NCBI GenBank assembly: GCA_905480305.1
Contig: CAJQPV010000224.1
Span: 1 to 15,224 of the forward strand
DNA: 15,224 nt
Origin: an uncultured Gammaproteobacteria bacterium
GTDB taxonomy: Bacteria > Pseudomonadota > Gammaproteobacteria > UBA9214
Reading direction: 5' to 3'
The position numbers were made by a program, and so were the translations under genes. The notes under the pieces were generated by a model. It had not been told where the DNA came from, searched no databases, and saw nothing but the letters and a program-made list of their open reading frames with translations. Below are positions 1-7,887 of this stretch, one piece after another; position 1 is the first letter of the stretch, and every line of letters starts with the position of its first letter.

Positions 1-36
1 CCCCGGGGAACTCAGCTGGTAATCAAGCCACCATGA
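1..36 (+). CDS. 3' end of an upstream gene, possibly the ABC ATPase of the exporter (partial)
   Basis: Reading from base 1, the frame gives eleven codons (PRGTQLVIKPP) and then TGA at 34-36. That stop overlaps the permease ATG at 33-35 in a 4-base ATGA junction, which is typical of translationally coupled genes. In loci of this kind the gene before the FtsX-type permease usually encodes the ATP-binding subunit, so this is the natural candidate. Eleven residues are too few to identify a family. A second frame also ends nearby (TAA at 20-22), so the choice of frame rests on the overlap alone. Confidence 0.35.
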   Translation, partial: PRGTQLVIKPP

Positions 37-2396
37 AGGCCCTCGATAAAAAACTCTGGCGTGAACTGTGGGCCATGCGTATGCAGGCAGTGGCAATTGC
101 GCTGGTGATCGTCAGTGGCGTAAGTATTTTCATCATGTCGCTGAGTACCCTCGACTCTTTATATGAAACCCGCGAAAACTACTACCGCAACAATCATTTT
201 GCCCATGTGTTCAGCTCGCTGAAGCGCGCACCGCTTTCATTGCTCGAGGTTATTGAGGCAATGCCGGCTGTGGACAAGGTTGAAACGCGCGTGGTCGCCT
301 ATGTAAATCTCGATGTCGCCGGCTTTACCGACCCGGTCAGTGGCCACCTGCTGTCGCTGCCCGATAACAGCCGCGGCCTGCTGAACCAGATCTACCTGCG
401 CAAGGGGCGGCTGCCTGAACCGGGTCGCGATAACGAGGTGTTGCTCAGCGAGGAGTTTGCCGAGGCCCATGGCCTGCAGGCCGGCGACACCCTGAACGCC
501 ACCATCAACGGGCGGCGCAAGACACTGACTGTAGTCGGCCAGGCGCTGTCACCGGAATACATTTACCAGATCGCACCTGGCGCCATGTTTCCTGATTACC
601 AGCGTTACGGGGTGTTATGGATGGCACGCAAACCGCTGGCCAGCGCCTATGACATGGACGGCGCGTTTAACGATGTCACGCTCACCCTGGCCAGGGGCGG
701 TCATGAGCAGGATAGCATCGATCGTCTCGATGAACTTTTAAAACCCTACGGCGGCATCGGTGCCTATGCGCGCAAGGACCAGCTGTCGAATCGCTTTCTG
801 TCCGAGGAGCTGAAACAGCAGAAAACCATTGCCACCGTGTTTCCGGTAATATTCTTTGGCGTGGCGGCGTTTCTGCTCAACGTGGTAATCAGCCGCCTGA
901 TCAGCCTCGAGCGTGAACAGATCGCCGGCCTCAAGGCCTTTGGTTACAGTGATTTTGCGGTGGGTCTGCATTACACCAAGCTGGTGCTGATGATCGTGTC
1001 TCTCGGGGTCCTCGGTGGCATCGGCGCTGGCATCTGGATGGGCAAGGGTATGAGCCACATCTACATGGAGTTCTACAGCCTGCCGTTCATGGTCTATACG
1101 CTCAAGCCGCAGGTGATAATTTCTGCAGCCGTGATCAGCATTGCCGTGGCTATCCTTGGCACCCTGTACGCCGTGCGCAGTGCCGCCCGCTTGCCACCGG
1201 CCCAGGCAATGCGTCCGGAGCCGCCTGCGCTGTATCACGCCACCCTGGTCGAGCGCCTCGGCCTGCAACGCTGGTTTTCCCAGCCGACGCGCATGATACT
1301 GCGCCACATCGAACGCCGGCCCGTGAAGTCGTTGTTGACCACGCTGGGTATCAGCATGGCCTGCGCCATCATGATGATTGGCGGATTTCAGGAAGGCGCC
1401 ATCGATCACATGGTTGAGGTGCAGTACAGCCTGAGCCAGCGCGAGGACCTGATCGCCAACTATACCGAACCCACCTCGTTGCGTTCGCTCTATTCCCTGC
1501 GCAGTCTGCAGGGAGTGGAACACGTCGAAGGCTTTCGCAACGTGCCGGCGAAGTTACAGTTCGAGCATCGCTCCTATCGCACCTCGGTGCAGGGTATCCA
1601 GCCGGACGGGAAACTGAAGCGCCTGCTCGATACCGAACTGAACCGCATCGAGCTGCCTGCGGACGGAGTAATCCTCACCGATTATCTTGCCGAACTGCTG
1701 CATATCAAAGCCGGCGATATGCTCACCATAGAAGTCCTGGAAGGTCATCGGCCGACGGTGCAGGTGCCGGTGGTTGGTACCGCCAAAGAGTACCTGGGCG
1801 TGAATGCCTACATGCAACGCGCGGCACTGAACCGCTTGTTGAAGGAAGGCGCTGCCATCTCCGGCGCCTTGCTGAAAGTGGACGAGCATTACCAGCGTGA
1901 GATCTATGCCGAGCTCAAGGATATGCCGCGTATCGCCGGTGTGGTGGAGCAGCGCTCAGCCATTACTGCCTTCTATGACACCATGGCGGAAACCATCCTG
2001 TTTTTTACCTTTATTACCACACTGCTGGGCGCGAGCATTTCCTTTGGCGTCGTCTACAACAGCATGCGTATTGCCCTGTCGGAGCGCAACCGGGAACTGG
2101 CCAGCCTGCGCGTGCTGGGTTTCGAACGCAGCGAGGTCGCCTATATCCTGCTCGGTGAACTGGGGCTGTTGACGCTGCTGGCGATACCGCTGGGTTTACT
2201 CATCGGTTATGGCCTGTGCGCCTACCTGGCGTTCCGGTTTGACTCTGATCTGTACCGCATTCCGCTGGTACTGGGCATGAAGGTCTATGCCTTTGCCGCG
2301 ATGGTGGTGATCGTTTCAGCCATTATTTCTGCCATTATGATCTGGCGTAATCTCGCCCATCTCGATATGGTTGCAGTACTCAAGAGCAAGGAATAA
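33..2396 (+). CDS. FtsX/MacB-type ABC transporter permease
   Basis: This is an inner-membrane permease of 787 residues with the duplicated FtsX layout. One transmembrane segment near residues 18-40 is followed by a long periplasmic region, then segments near 267-289, 317-337 and 361-384. The second half repeats the pattern: a segment near 433-451, a periplasmic region, then segments near 655-676, 703-728 and 751-771. Family members couple ATP hydrolysis by a partner ATPase to export or mechanical transfer of substrates such as lipids, lipoproteins, peptides or drugs; the substrate cannot be read here. The charged start MKALDKKLWREL followed directly by a hydrophobic helix is typical of the family and supports ATG 33, although no strong ribosome binding site is visible and the frame is open upstream to the window edge. 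The adaptor gene follows after 4 bases, so the two are surely one operon. Confidence 0.9.
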   Translation: MKALDKKLWRELWAMRMQAVAIALVIVSGVSIFIMSLSTLDSLYETRENYYRNNHFAHVFSSLKRAPLSLLEVIEAMPAVDKVETRVVAYVNLDVAGFTDPVSGHLLSLPDNSRGLLNQIYLRKGRLPEPGRDNEVLLSEEFAEAHGLQAGDTLNATINGRRKTLTVVGQALSPEYIYQIAPGAMFPDYQRYGVLWMARKPLASAYDMDGAFNDVTLTLARGGHEQDSIDRLDELLKPYGGIGAYARKDQLSNRFLSEELKQQKTIATVFPVIFFGVAAFLLNVVISRLISLEREQIAGLKAFGYSDFAVGLHYTKLVLMIVSLGVLGGIGAGIWMGKGMSHIYMEFYSLPFMVYTLKPQVIISAAVISIAVAILGTLYAVRSAARLPPAQAMRPEPPALYHATLVERLGLQRWFSQPTRMILRHIERRPVKSLLTTLGISMACAIMMIGGFQEGAIDHMVEVQYSLSQREDLIANYTEPTSLRSLYSLRSLQGVEHVEGFRNVPAKLQFEHRSYRTSVQGIQPDGKLKRLLDTELNRIELPADGVILTDYLAELLHIKAGDMLTIEVLEGHRPTVQVPVVGTAKEYLGVNAYMQRAALNRLLKEGAAISGALLKVDEHYQREIYAELKDMPRIAGVVEQRSAITAFYDTMAETILFFTFITTLLGASISFGVVYNSMRIALSERNRELASLRVLGFERSEVAYILLGELGLLTLLAIPLGLLIGYGLCAYLAFRFDSDLYRIPLVLGMKVYAFAAMVVIVSAIISAIMIWRNLAHLDMVAVLKSKE
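2388..2393 (+). promoter_or_regulatory. Ribosome binding site deciding the adaptor start
   Basis: AAGGAA lies 7 bases before ATG 2401. It favours that codon over the in-frame ATG at 2371, which lies inside the permease gene, has no comparable site, and would put a polar extension before the membrane anchor. Confidence 0.6.
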
Positions 2397-2400
2397 CCCG

Positions 2401-3609
2401 ATGCACAACCCGCTGCGACAACACCCTGTCATAATAATCATCGCTGTACTGATTATTGTGCTGCTGGTGTGGGGCTTCTGGCCCCAAGCGCTACGGGTCG
2501 AAACCATTGAGGTCAGGCGTGCAACGCTAACGGTCAGCATTGAAGAAGAAGGCCGCACCCGGGTTATCGATCGCTACACCATATCTGCACCGGTGGATGG
2601 CGTGGCTTGTCGCGTGGAACTGGATGTCGGAGATCCTGTTGCAAAGGGAGAGCTGCTGCTGGGTATTTCACCGCTGGCATCGCAGGTTCTGGACCCGCGC
2701 AGCCGGGCCATGGCGACAGCACAGGTGTCAGTGGCAAAATCGGCCCTGCAGGCAGCCCGGGAACAGGCCCGCGTAGCCGCCGCCGAGGCACAATTTGCAT
2801 CTACCGAGCTCAAGCGCCTGCAGCCCCTTGTTGGAAAGGGGCTGATTTCACGCGAGGTATTCAACAAGGCTGAAACCGGGGTGCAAACCAGCGCGGCTGC
2901 AAAACGCTCGGCCGACTCTCGTGTCGAGGTGGCAAGCTATGAACTGCAGGCAGCCGAGAGCGTGCTTGAGTATGCTGTCGGCACCACCGCTGAACCGGCT
3001 GAACGGGTAGCGGTGCACTCCCCCATCAATGGCAGAATTCTAAAGGTCATGCGTGAATGCGAAGGCCCGGTGCGTACCGGAGAACCACTACTGGAAGTGG
3101 GTAATCCTGCGGCACTGGAAGTGGAAGTGGATGTACTCTCCACCGATGCGGTGAAGATCAAACCAGGCATGCAAGTACTGTTTGACCGCTGGGGTGGCGA
3201 TCATCCCCTGCAAGGCATTGTGCGGGGCATCGAACCTGCCGGGTTTACCAAAATCTCCGCCCTGGGGGTGGAGGAACAACGGGTGCTGGTGATATCCGAG
3301 TTCACCTCGCCGGCTGATGAATGGCTGCGTCTCGGCGACGGTTACCATGTTGAGGCGCGATTTATCCTGTGGCAGGAAGACAATATTTTGCAGGTGCCGG
3401 CCAGCAGCCTGTTCCGCTACAACAATGGCTGGGCCGTATTTGTCGTCGAAGGCAAGCGTGCCAGACACCGTGAGGTCAAGGTGGGACAACGCAATGGCCT
3501 CGCCGCTCAAATTCTTGAAGGCCTGAAAGCGGGAGAAACTGTTATCAACCATCCCGGTGAAAAGGTCAACGAGGGCACGCGTATCAAAATGCGTCCCGGG
3601 CGGTCGTAA
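2401..3609 (+). CDS. HlyD/AcrA-type periplasmic adaptor (membrane fusion protein)
   Basis: The product has 402 residues and an N-terminal signal anchor near 10-30 (a run of I, V and L ending in WGFWPQ). The first half-lipoyl segment follows near 57-90, with APVDG and VGDPV. An Ala-, Glu- and Gln-rich helical hairpin spans about 105-195, the second half-lipoyl has HSPINGRIL near 205-215, and beta-barrel and membrane-proximal domains extend to the end (VPASSLFRYNNGWAVFVV). This is the standard order of membrane fusion proteins, which bridge an inner-membrane transporter to an outer-membrane channel or to the periplasm. It sits 4 bases after the FtsX-type permease and most likely forms a complex with it. 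No outer-membrane factor is encoded downstream, so a TolC-like partner would have to be encoded elsewhere. Substrate unknown. Confidence 0.9.
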   Translation: MHNPLRQHPVIIIIAVLIIVLLVWGFWPQALRVETIEVRRATLTVSIEEEGRTRVIDRYTISAPVDGVACRVELDVGDPVAKGELLLGISPLASQVLDPRSRAMATAQVSVAKSALQAAREQARVAAAEAQFASTELKRLQPLVGKGLISREVFNKAETGVQTSAAAKRSADSRVEVASYELQAAESVLEYAVGTTAEPAERVAVHSPINGRILKVMRECEGPVRTGEPLLEVGNPAALEVEVDVLSTDAVKIKPGMQVLFDRWGGDHPLQGIVRGIEPAGFTKISALGVEEQRVLVISEFTSPADEWLRLGDGYHVEARFILWQEDNILQVPASSLFRYNNGWAVFVVEGKRARHREVKVGQRNGLAAQILEGLKAGETVINHPGEKVNEGTRIKMRPGRS

Positions 3610-3720
3610 CTCACCCCGCGTTATACAGATACAGGGCTAACAGGCATGTTGTTTTGTTTTAAATGAAAAATTAAAGTAATTCAGGCTCGCTATACCTGCC
3701 AGATTAAACCCGCCAACCAT

Positions 3721-3727
3721 AAAGGAG
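3721..3727 (+). promoter_or_regulatory. Ribosome binding site for the TTG start of purU
   Basis: AAAGGAG lies 5 bases before TTG 3733. The first ATG in this frame falls well inside the ACT domain, so the strong site and domain completeness both point to a TTG start. Confidence 0.75.
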
Positions 3728-3732
3728 TCACC

Positions 3733-4596
3733 TTGGCCACAGACACGTTAACAGCATTGTTATTACTCTCCTGTCCCGACAAGATTGGCCTGGTTTCAAG
3801 AATATCGCATTTTATTTTTGAAAGGGGTGGCAACATCCTTGATCTGGATGAACATGTAGAGGCTGACGGCAAGCGCTTCTCCCTGCGGGTTGCCTGGGAC
3901 ATGCAAAATTTCTCTATCTCACCAGCAGATCTGAACGATGCCTTTACCCCGCTCGCCAGGGAATTTAATGCGCAATGGAATATTAGCTTCCTGGAAAAAC
4001 GACAAAGAATAGCCATCTTTGTATCCAGACATGACCATTGTCTGCAGGAGATACTGTGGCGTCACAGCATGGGCGAATATGCAGTCGACATACCCCTGAT
4101 TATTTCCAATCATCCTGACCTCAAGCCACTGGCCGAGCACCACTGCATTCCGTTTCATGTGTTCCCGATCAGCGCAGACAACAAGCAGCAACAGGAAGCG
4201 GAAGAACTGGAGTTATTAAGGAAACACAGCATTGACACGGTTATTCTGGCGCGTTACATGCAAATCCTGTCGCCACAGTTCGTACAGGAATACCCGGTTA
4301 ATATAATTAATATTCACCACTCGTTTTTACCTGCCTTTATTGGCGGAGACCCGTATAAACAGGCCCACCAGAGAGGTGTGAAAATAATCGGCGCCACCAG
4401 CCACTATGTCACCGAGGACCTGGATACCGGCCCCATCATCGAGCAGGATGTCATTCAGATATCGCACCGGGACACCGTCGATGACCTGAAGAGAAAAGGC
4501 AGAGATCTGGAGCGACTGGTACTTGCCCGGGCACTGCAGTTTCACACCGAATACCGGGTGCTGGTCTGTGGACAGAAAACCATTGTTTTCCAGTAA
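3733..4596 (+). CDS. purU: Formyltetrahydrofolate deformylase PurU
   Basis: PurU hydrolyses 10-formyltetrahydrofolate to formate and tetrahydrofolate in the cytosol. In E. coli this balances the one-carbon pool and supplies formate to PurT. The 287-residue product is the usual length. An N-terminal ACT regulatory domain (about 1-85, with CPDKIGLVSRIS and the GGNILDLDEH turn) precedes a formyltransferase-fold domain. The catalytic triad of the PurN/PurU family is in place: N193 and H195 in NIHHSFLPAF, and D231 in DLDTGPII. The 36-residue H-to-D spacing equals that of PurN. IIGATSHYV is also typical. Translation starts at TTG with a strong ribosome binding site. The gene appears monocistronic: 123 bases separate it from the adaptor gene, and it converges on the histidine kinase gene. 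In this family the ACT domain binds amino-acid effectors (glycine and methionine in E. coli). Confidence 0.96.
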   Translation: MATDTLTALLLLSCPDKIGLVSRISHFIFERGGNILDLDEHVEADGKRFSLRVAWDMQNFSISPADLNDAFTPLAREFNAQWNISFLEKRQRIAIFVSRHDHCLQEILWRHSMGEYAVDIPLIISNHPDLKPLAEHHCIPFHVFPISADNKQQQEAEELELLRKHSIDTVILARYMQILSPQFVQEYPVNIINIHHSFLPAFIGGDPYKQAHQRGVKIIGATSHYVTEDLDTGPIIEQDVIQISHRDTVDDLKRKGRDLERLVLARALQFHTEYRVLVCGQKTIVFQ

Positions 4597-4933
4597 GCCC
4601 TGTGTGGCCGCAAGCAGTTCTACCTCAAGGCAGCTAACTGGAATCCCACTCGATTCCGGTCTTCTGTCATCGCTTGCAGTTATCCACCCTCTTCAACTCG
4701 CTCGATCCGCACATCATCTATCCGGAGAGTGCCTGTTCGCATAAACTTCAGCCCAATCTGCGAACCACGACCTTCAGGGATTGATCACCGCTAATTACAT
4801 CCGAGTGTCTTATCATGTACGCCCGTAACGGGAATAACGCACCCGGTAATGGCCAGCATCGCAATGACACTTGTGGCTCGAGAGACCAGGCGAAACAGAA
4901 TCGTCTTCATTCCCTGCCACCCCCCGGGATCGT
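4597..4933. other. Convergent intergenic region, no gene recognised
   Basis: This 337-base region lies between the 3' ends of purU and the histidine kinase. Short open frames here show no family features. One hairpin follows purU (4638-4659). CCCGGG appears on both sides of the kinase stop codon and could form a weak stem, but no run of T follows on the minus strand, so it was not called as a terminator. Confidence 0.6.
4638..4659 (+). terminator. Possible weak terminator after purU
   Basis: An inverted repeat, CTGGAATC and GATTCCGG with a 6-base loop, starts 42 bases past the purU stop. Eight pairs are possible, one of them a G-T wobble. The tract after it is only loosely T-rich (TCTTCTGTC), so intrinsic termination is uncertain. 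Confidence 0.3.
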
Positions 4934-7216
4934 TTAAGTCAGATCACCCGGGATTTGATCCAGGGCCTGGTGAATCAGGCTAACTACCTGTTCATGGGCA
5001 CAGCCACCCTTCTCGACAATCTCCATGACCCGGCCATTCAGGATGCGCCTGTCTTCCCTGCTGAGGTCTTTTGCCGTCAGCACGATGACAGGAATGTCCT
5101 CCCATTCAGAATTGGCGCGCATCTCGAGCAGGAAGTCGAAGCCGTCCATCACCGGCATCATCAAGTCGAGCAGAATCAACTGAGGCTTTTCCTGTGCCAG
5201 CGAGTCCAGCGCCTCTCGTCCGTTGCCTGCTTCAGCAACCCGCCAGGCGGATTTCTCCAGCGTACGCGCCATCATCTCCCGGGTTGCCTTGTCATCATCA
5301 ACCAGCAATACCGAGCATGATTCATCAGGCGTGTAATAACGCGCCAGGGCGTGGTGTAACAGCTTACGGTCCACCGGCTTGGTGAGGTAATCGGTCGCCC
5401 CCAGGGCATAACCCTTGCTCTTGTCATCGACTATGGTCAGCATTATCACCGGAATATCACGAAGCACCGGGTCGGCCTGCAATGCCCGTAACACCGACCA
5501 GCCATCCATGTCCGGCATCATCACATCCAGCGTGATAGCTGCCGGTTTCAGTTTATGCGCAAGACGCAGGCCTTCCTCGCCACTGCCGGCAGTGACAACC
5601 TTGAATCCGTCCTTGCGTAAAAAGCGTTCTACGATATCCCGGGCTTCCGGATCATCATCGATCACCAGCAGGGTACGCCCCGCCCCGGCTGCACGCAGCG
5701 CCTGCAGCCCGGCATCAGTCGTGACCGGGCTGACTTCAATGAGAGTTTCTGAATCGACCCCGGGGAGTAGAACGGGCACTCGCATGGTAAAGACAGAGCC
5801 CTCGCCGAGCTTGCTTCTGACAGTAAGATCACCGCCCAGCATCTGGCAAAAGCGGCGTGATATCGGCAGTCCCAGGCCGGTGCCGCCATAATCGCGCGTG
5901 GTCGAACTGTCCGCCTGGCTGAACGCTTCAAAGACATGGTCGAGCTTGTCTGCCGGGATACCGATGCCGGTATCACTGACCGAAAAGGTCAACCAGTCCA
6001 CCCCGTCAGCTTTTTCACGCGCTGCCCGCAGGGTAATGGTGCCTGCATGGGTGAACTTGGCGGCATTAGACAGCAGATTCAACAGTGACTGGCGCAGCTT
6101 GGTAATATCCTGATGTGCAGTACCGAGTTGCTCGCCACGTTCGATTGTAAACTGGTTGTTGTTACCTATCAGTGGCTGTGTGGTGCTGACGACCTGGTCG
6201 ATCAGAGCGCCGACATCAAGCTCCTCGCCAAACGCTTCCATGCGGCCGGATTCGATCTTTGCCAGGTCGAGGACATCGTTGATCAGCGACAGCAGATGAT
6301 TGCCGGCCTGCCTGACCTTCTGCAGGTCGGGGATAAAATCATCCTGTCCAATATCTTCCGCCTCTTCGATCAGCATCTCACTGTAACCGAGAATGGCATT
6401 CATCGGAGTGCGAAGTTCGTGACTCATGTTAGCCAGGAATTCACTCTTGGCCTTGTTCGCTTGCTTCGCCACTTCCGTCGCATGCTGCAAAGAGGCGGTA
6501 CGTTCCATGACCTTGCGATCGAGATCGCGATTGAGATCGACAAGATGCCGATGACTTAGTGCCAGTTCGTCCTGCCAGTGACGCAACACCCGAAACACGA
6601 CGAGCCAACCGACCACCAGGATCAGGATAACCACAGCAATGCTGAAGAGCTGTACCAGCATCCGCTGGCGTTGTGATTGAAGGGCTGCATCCGCCGATGA
6701 TGCGAGTTCCCCGCCGAGGATCTGCATTCCCCCGGCGTAGACCACCTTCAGCCGCTCATATTCATCACCGAACAGGATTTCACGCGATGCTTCGAGTTGC
6801 CCCTGTCGAATCAGCCCGAATGCACTGTTTTCCATTTCAATGAGTGCCACGTTGGCCGCGTCAGTCTGCTCCGTGCCGCCGCCAGCATCCGGCACAAGGG
6901 CGATTGCATCCTGAATCGCCGCATCCAGTTTTCCTTCGAAGCTCCGGTATCGCTGCTCCCATTTGAGATCCCCTGTCGCCACTGCCATGCGCGTGGACAT
7001 TGTGAGGATCTCGTCCAGGTGAACAATCCGGCCGCGCAGTTCCTGCACCCGGAATATGTGCTGTGCTGTGGTCGCGTATTGCCGGTAGGAATCGTAGGCG
7101 CTCCACACCGACCCAAAAAGGGCGACCACGGTGATCAGCCACGCCACCATGAGAAACCGCATCGGGCCACGCTCGCCGATACTGGAGTCAGAACAGCTGA
7201 CCACGTCATCATGCAT
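4934..7216 (-). CDS. Membrane hybrid sensor histidine kinase with two C-terminal receiver domains
   Basis: The 760-residue protein autophosphorylates on a His and passes the phosphate to its own receivers. Transmembrane helices near 21-40 and 186-209 bracket a helical periplasmic sensor of about 145 residues, which includes MSTRMAVATGD. A coiled-coil linker leads to HisKA with H266 in SHELRTP, then the ATPase domain: N-box NLLSNAAKF (N384), DTGIGIP (D415) and GGTGLGL (444-450). Receiver 1 has acidic residues 520-522, phospho-acceptor D564 in LDVMMPDMDG, and K613. Receiver 2 has acidic residues 640-642, D684 in LDLMMPVMDG, and K736 in a less usual VEKGG context. There is no DNA-binding or other output domain, so signalling must continue through a separate partner. 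Start 7216 is chosen over an in-frame GTG at 7249 because of a good ribosome binding site. It lies downstream of a periplasmic binding protein gene on the same strand, which is its likely input. Confidence 0.93.
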   Translation of the reverse strand: MHDDVVSCSDSSIGERGPMRFLMVAWLITVVALFGSVWSAYDSYRQYATTAQHIFRVQELRGRIVHLDEILTMSTRMAVATGDLKWEQRYRSFEGKLDAAIQDAIALVPDAGGGTEQTDAANVALIEMENSAFGLIRQGQLEASREILFGDEYERLKVVYAGGMQILGGELASSADAALQSQRQRMLVQLFSIAVVILILVVGWLVVFRVLRHWQDELALSHRHLVDLNRDLDRKVMERTASLQHATEVAKQANKAKSEFLANMSHELRTPMNAILGYSEMLIEEAEDIGQDDFIPDLQKVRQAGNHLLSLINDVLDLAKIESGRMEAFGEELDVGALIDQVVSTTQPLIGNNNQFTIERGEQLGTAHQDITKLRQSLLNLLSNAAKFTHAGTITLRAAREKADGVDWLTFSVSDTGIGIPADKLDHVFEAFSQADSSTTRDYGGTGLGLPISRRFCQMLGGDLTVRSKLGEGSVFTMRVPVLLPGVDSETLIEVSPVTTDAGLQALRAAGAGRTLLVIDDDPEARDIVERFLRKDGFKVVTAGSGEEGLRLAHKLKPAAITLDVMMPDMDGWSVLRALQADPVLRDIPVIMLTIVDDKSKGYALGATDYLTKPVDRKLLHHALARYYTPDESCSVLLVDDDKATREMMARTLEKSAWRVAEAGNGREALDSLAQEKPQLILLDLMMPVMDGFDFLLEMRANSEWEDIPVIVLTAKDLSREDRRILNGRVMEIVEKGGCAHEQVVSLIHQALDQIPGDLT

Positions 7217-7223
7217 AGCATCT

Positions 7224-7229
7224 CTCCCT
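7224..7229 (-). promoter_or_regulatory. Ribosome binding site deciding the histidine kinase start
   Basis: Read on the minus strand, AGGGAG lies 7 bases before ATG 7216. The longer reading from GTG 7249 would run through this site and add 11 residues with no comparable signal before it. Confidence 0.65.
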
Positions 7230-7312
7230 GACACAGATATCAAGCACACAGAATACCATGCGCACCCTGATCTCTCTCGACAGGTCGATAATGGCCATTG
7301 CGTGCGGGGAGA

Positions 7313-7629
7313 TTAGCGCGCGCCCAGCAGGTTATCTATTTTGCCAAGCAGGCGTTTGAGATCGATCGGCCTGGTATCGTAGTCATCACAACCGGCTTGC
7401 AGCGCCTTCTGCTCGTCGCCCGCCATGGCATGAGCAGTGAGCGCAATAACAGGTATCGACTGCGTGGCAGGATTGGTCTTGATACGGCGCGTTGCCTCCC
7501 AGCCATCGACGTTCGGCAGGCCCGGATCCATCAGAATGATATTCGGGTTGACGGAGGCTGTCATGTCGACACCAGCCTGGCATCGATAGCGATAATCACC
7601 TCAAAACTTTTGCGCTCCAGTCTGCGCGG
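7313..7629 (-). pseudogene. Broken stand-alone response-regulator receiver domain
   Basis: From 7564 to 7313 the minus strand encodes the C-terminal two thirds of a CheY-like receiver: phospho-acceptor Asp in ILMDPGLPNVDGWEATRR, Thr/Ala in ALTAHAMAGD, and the DDYDTRPID end where the conserved Lys should precede the Pro but Arg stands instead. In a second frame just upstream, 7629 to about 7580, RRLERKSFEVIIAIDA is the missing beta2 region of the same fold. A single lost base between about 7572 and 7583 (GATGCCAG then GCTGGTGTC) separates the two frames; reading on in the upstream frame meets TGA a few codons later. The N-terminal strand with the acidic pocket (normally a VEDN-like motif) is missing altogether, replaced by unrelated sequence. 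It is therefore both truncated and frameshifted. It lies 97 bases before the kinase and was probably its partner regulator. A sequencing error could explain the frameshift but not the missing N-terminus. Confidence 0.82.
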
Positions 7630-7887
7630 ATGACAAGCCCTGCAAGTACGTTGGAACCCGGATCTTTTTTTGATATCCGGAGAGAATCACGAGTCCAGGC
7701 AGAAAGCAGGTATTGCCGAACCGGGTAATGGTTTTTGGATTGCGCTTGGTGTCTTTCCTCATTCCCATGCCGAGGCCGATAGCAACCTGAAATGGTCGCG
7801 GAAAATCGTCCGCCACGGGCTCATAGACCAACCCCTGTGCAGCACCAATGCGGCTAGCCAGGCCGAACTGTTCATGCAGTACGGGGA
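7630..7887. other. Probably decayed spacer between binding-protein gene and receiver remnant
   Basis: No gene can be named here. One minus-strand frame stays open through it, from inside the end of the binding-protein gene to a stop at 7601. It reads, for example, GLVYEPVADDFPRPFQVAIG, which matches no family I know. It has no start of its own and no ribosome binding site. The short inverted repeat CCGGAT / ATCCGG around a T7 run (7659-7680) does not form a normal terminator, because the T run sits in the loop. Residual coding sequence from a deleted part of the locus is possible. Confidence 0.45.

Noticed and set aside
738..1523. Long 261-codon open frame on the minus strand
   Set aside because: It lies wholly inside the permease gene, is rich in His, Gln, Gly and Arg as expected for an antisense shadow, and shows no family motif.
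2371..2400. Upstream start for the adaptor protein
   Set aside because: The extension lies within the permease gene and lacks a ribosome binding site, whereas ATG 2401 has AAGGAA at good spacing.
4920..4960. CCCGGG on both sides of the kinase stop as a terminator
   Set aside because: The stem would be imperfect, the stop codon would lie in the loop, and no T run follows on the minus strand.
4871..5320. 149-codon plus-strand frame at the end of the kinase gene
   Set aside because: It is antisense to the second receiver domain, whose reading is unambiguous; the plus-strand product has no recognisable domain.
7659..7680. T7 run flanked by CCGGAT and ATCCGG as a terminator
   Set aside because: The T run lies in the loop, not after the stem, so it does not fit an intrinsic terminator.
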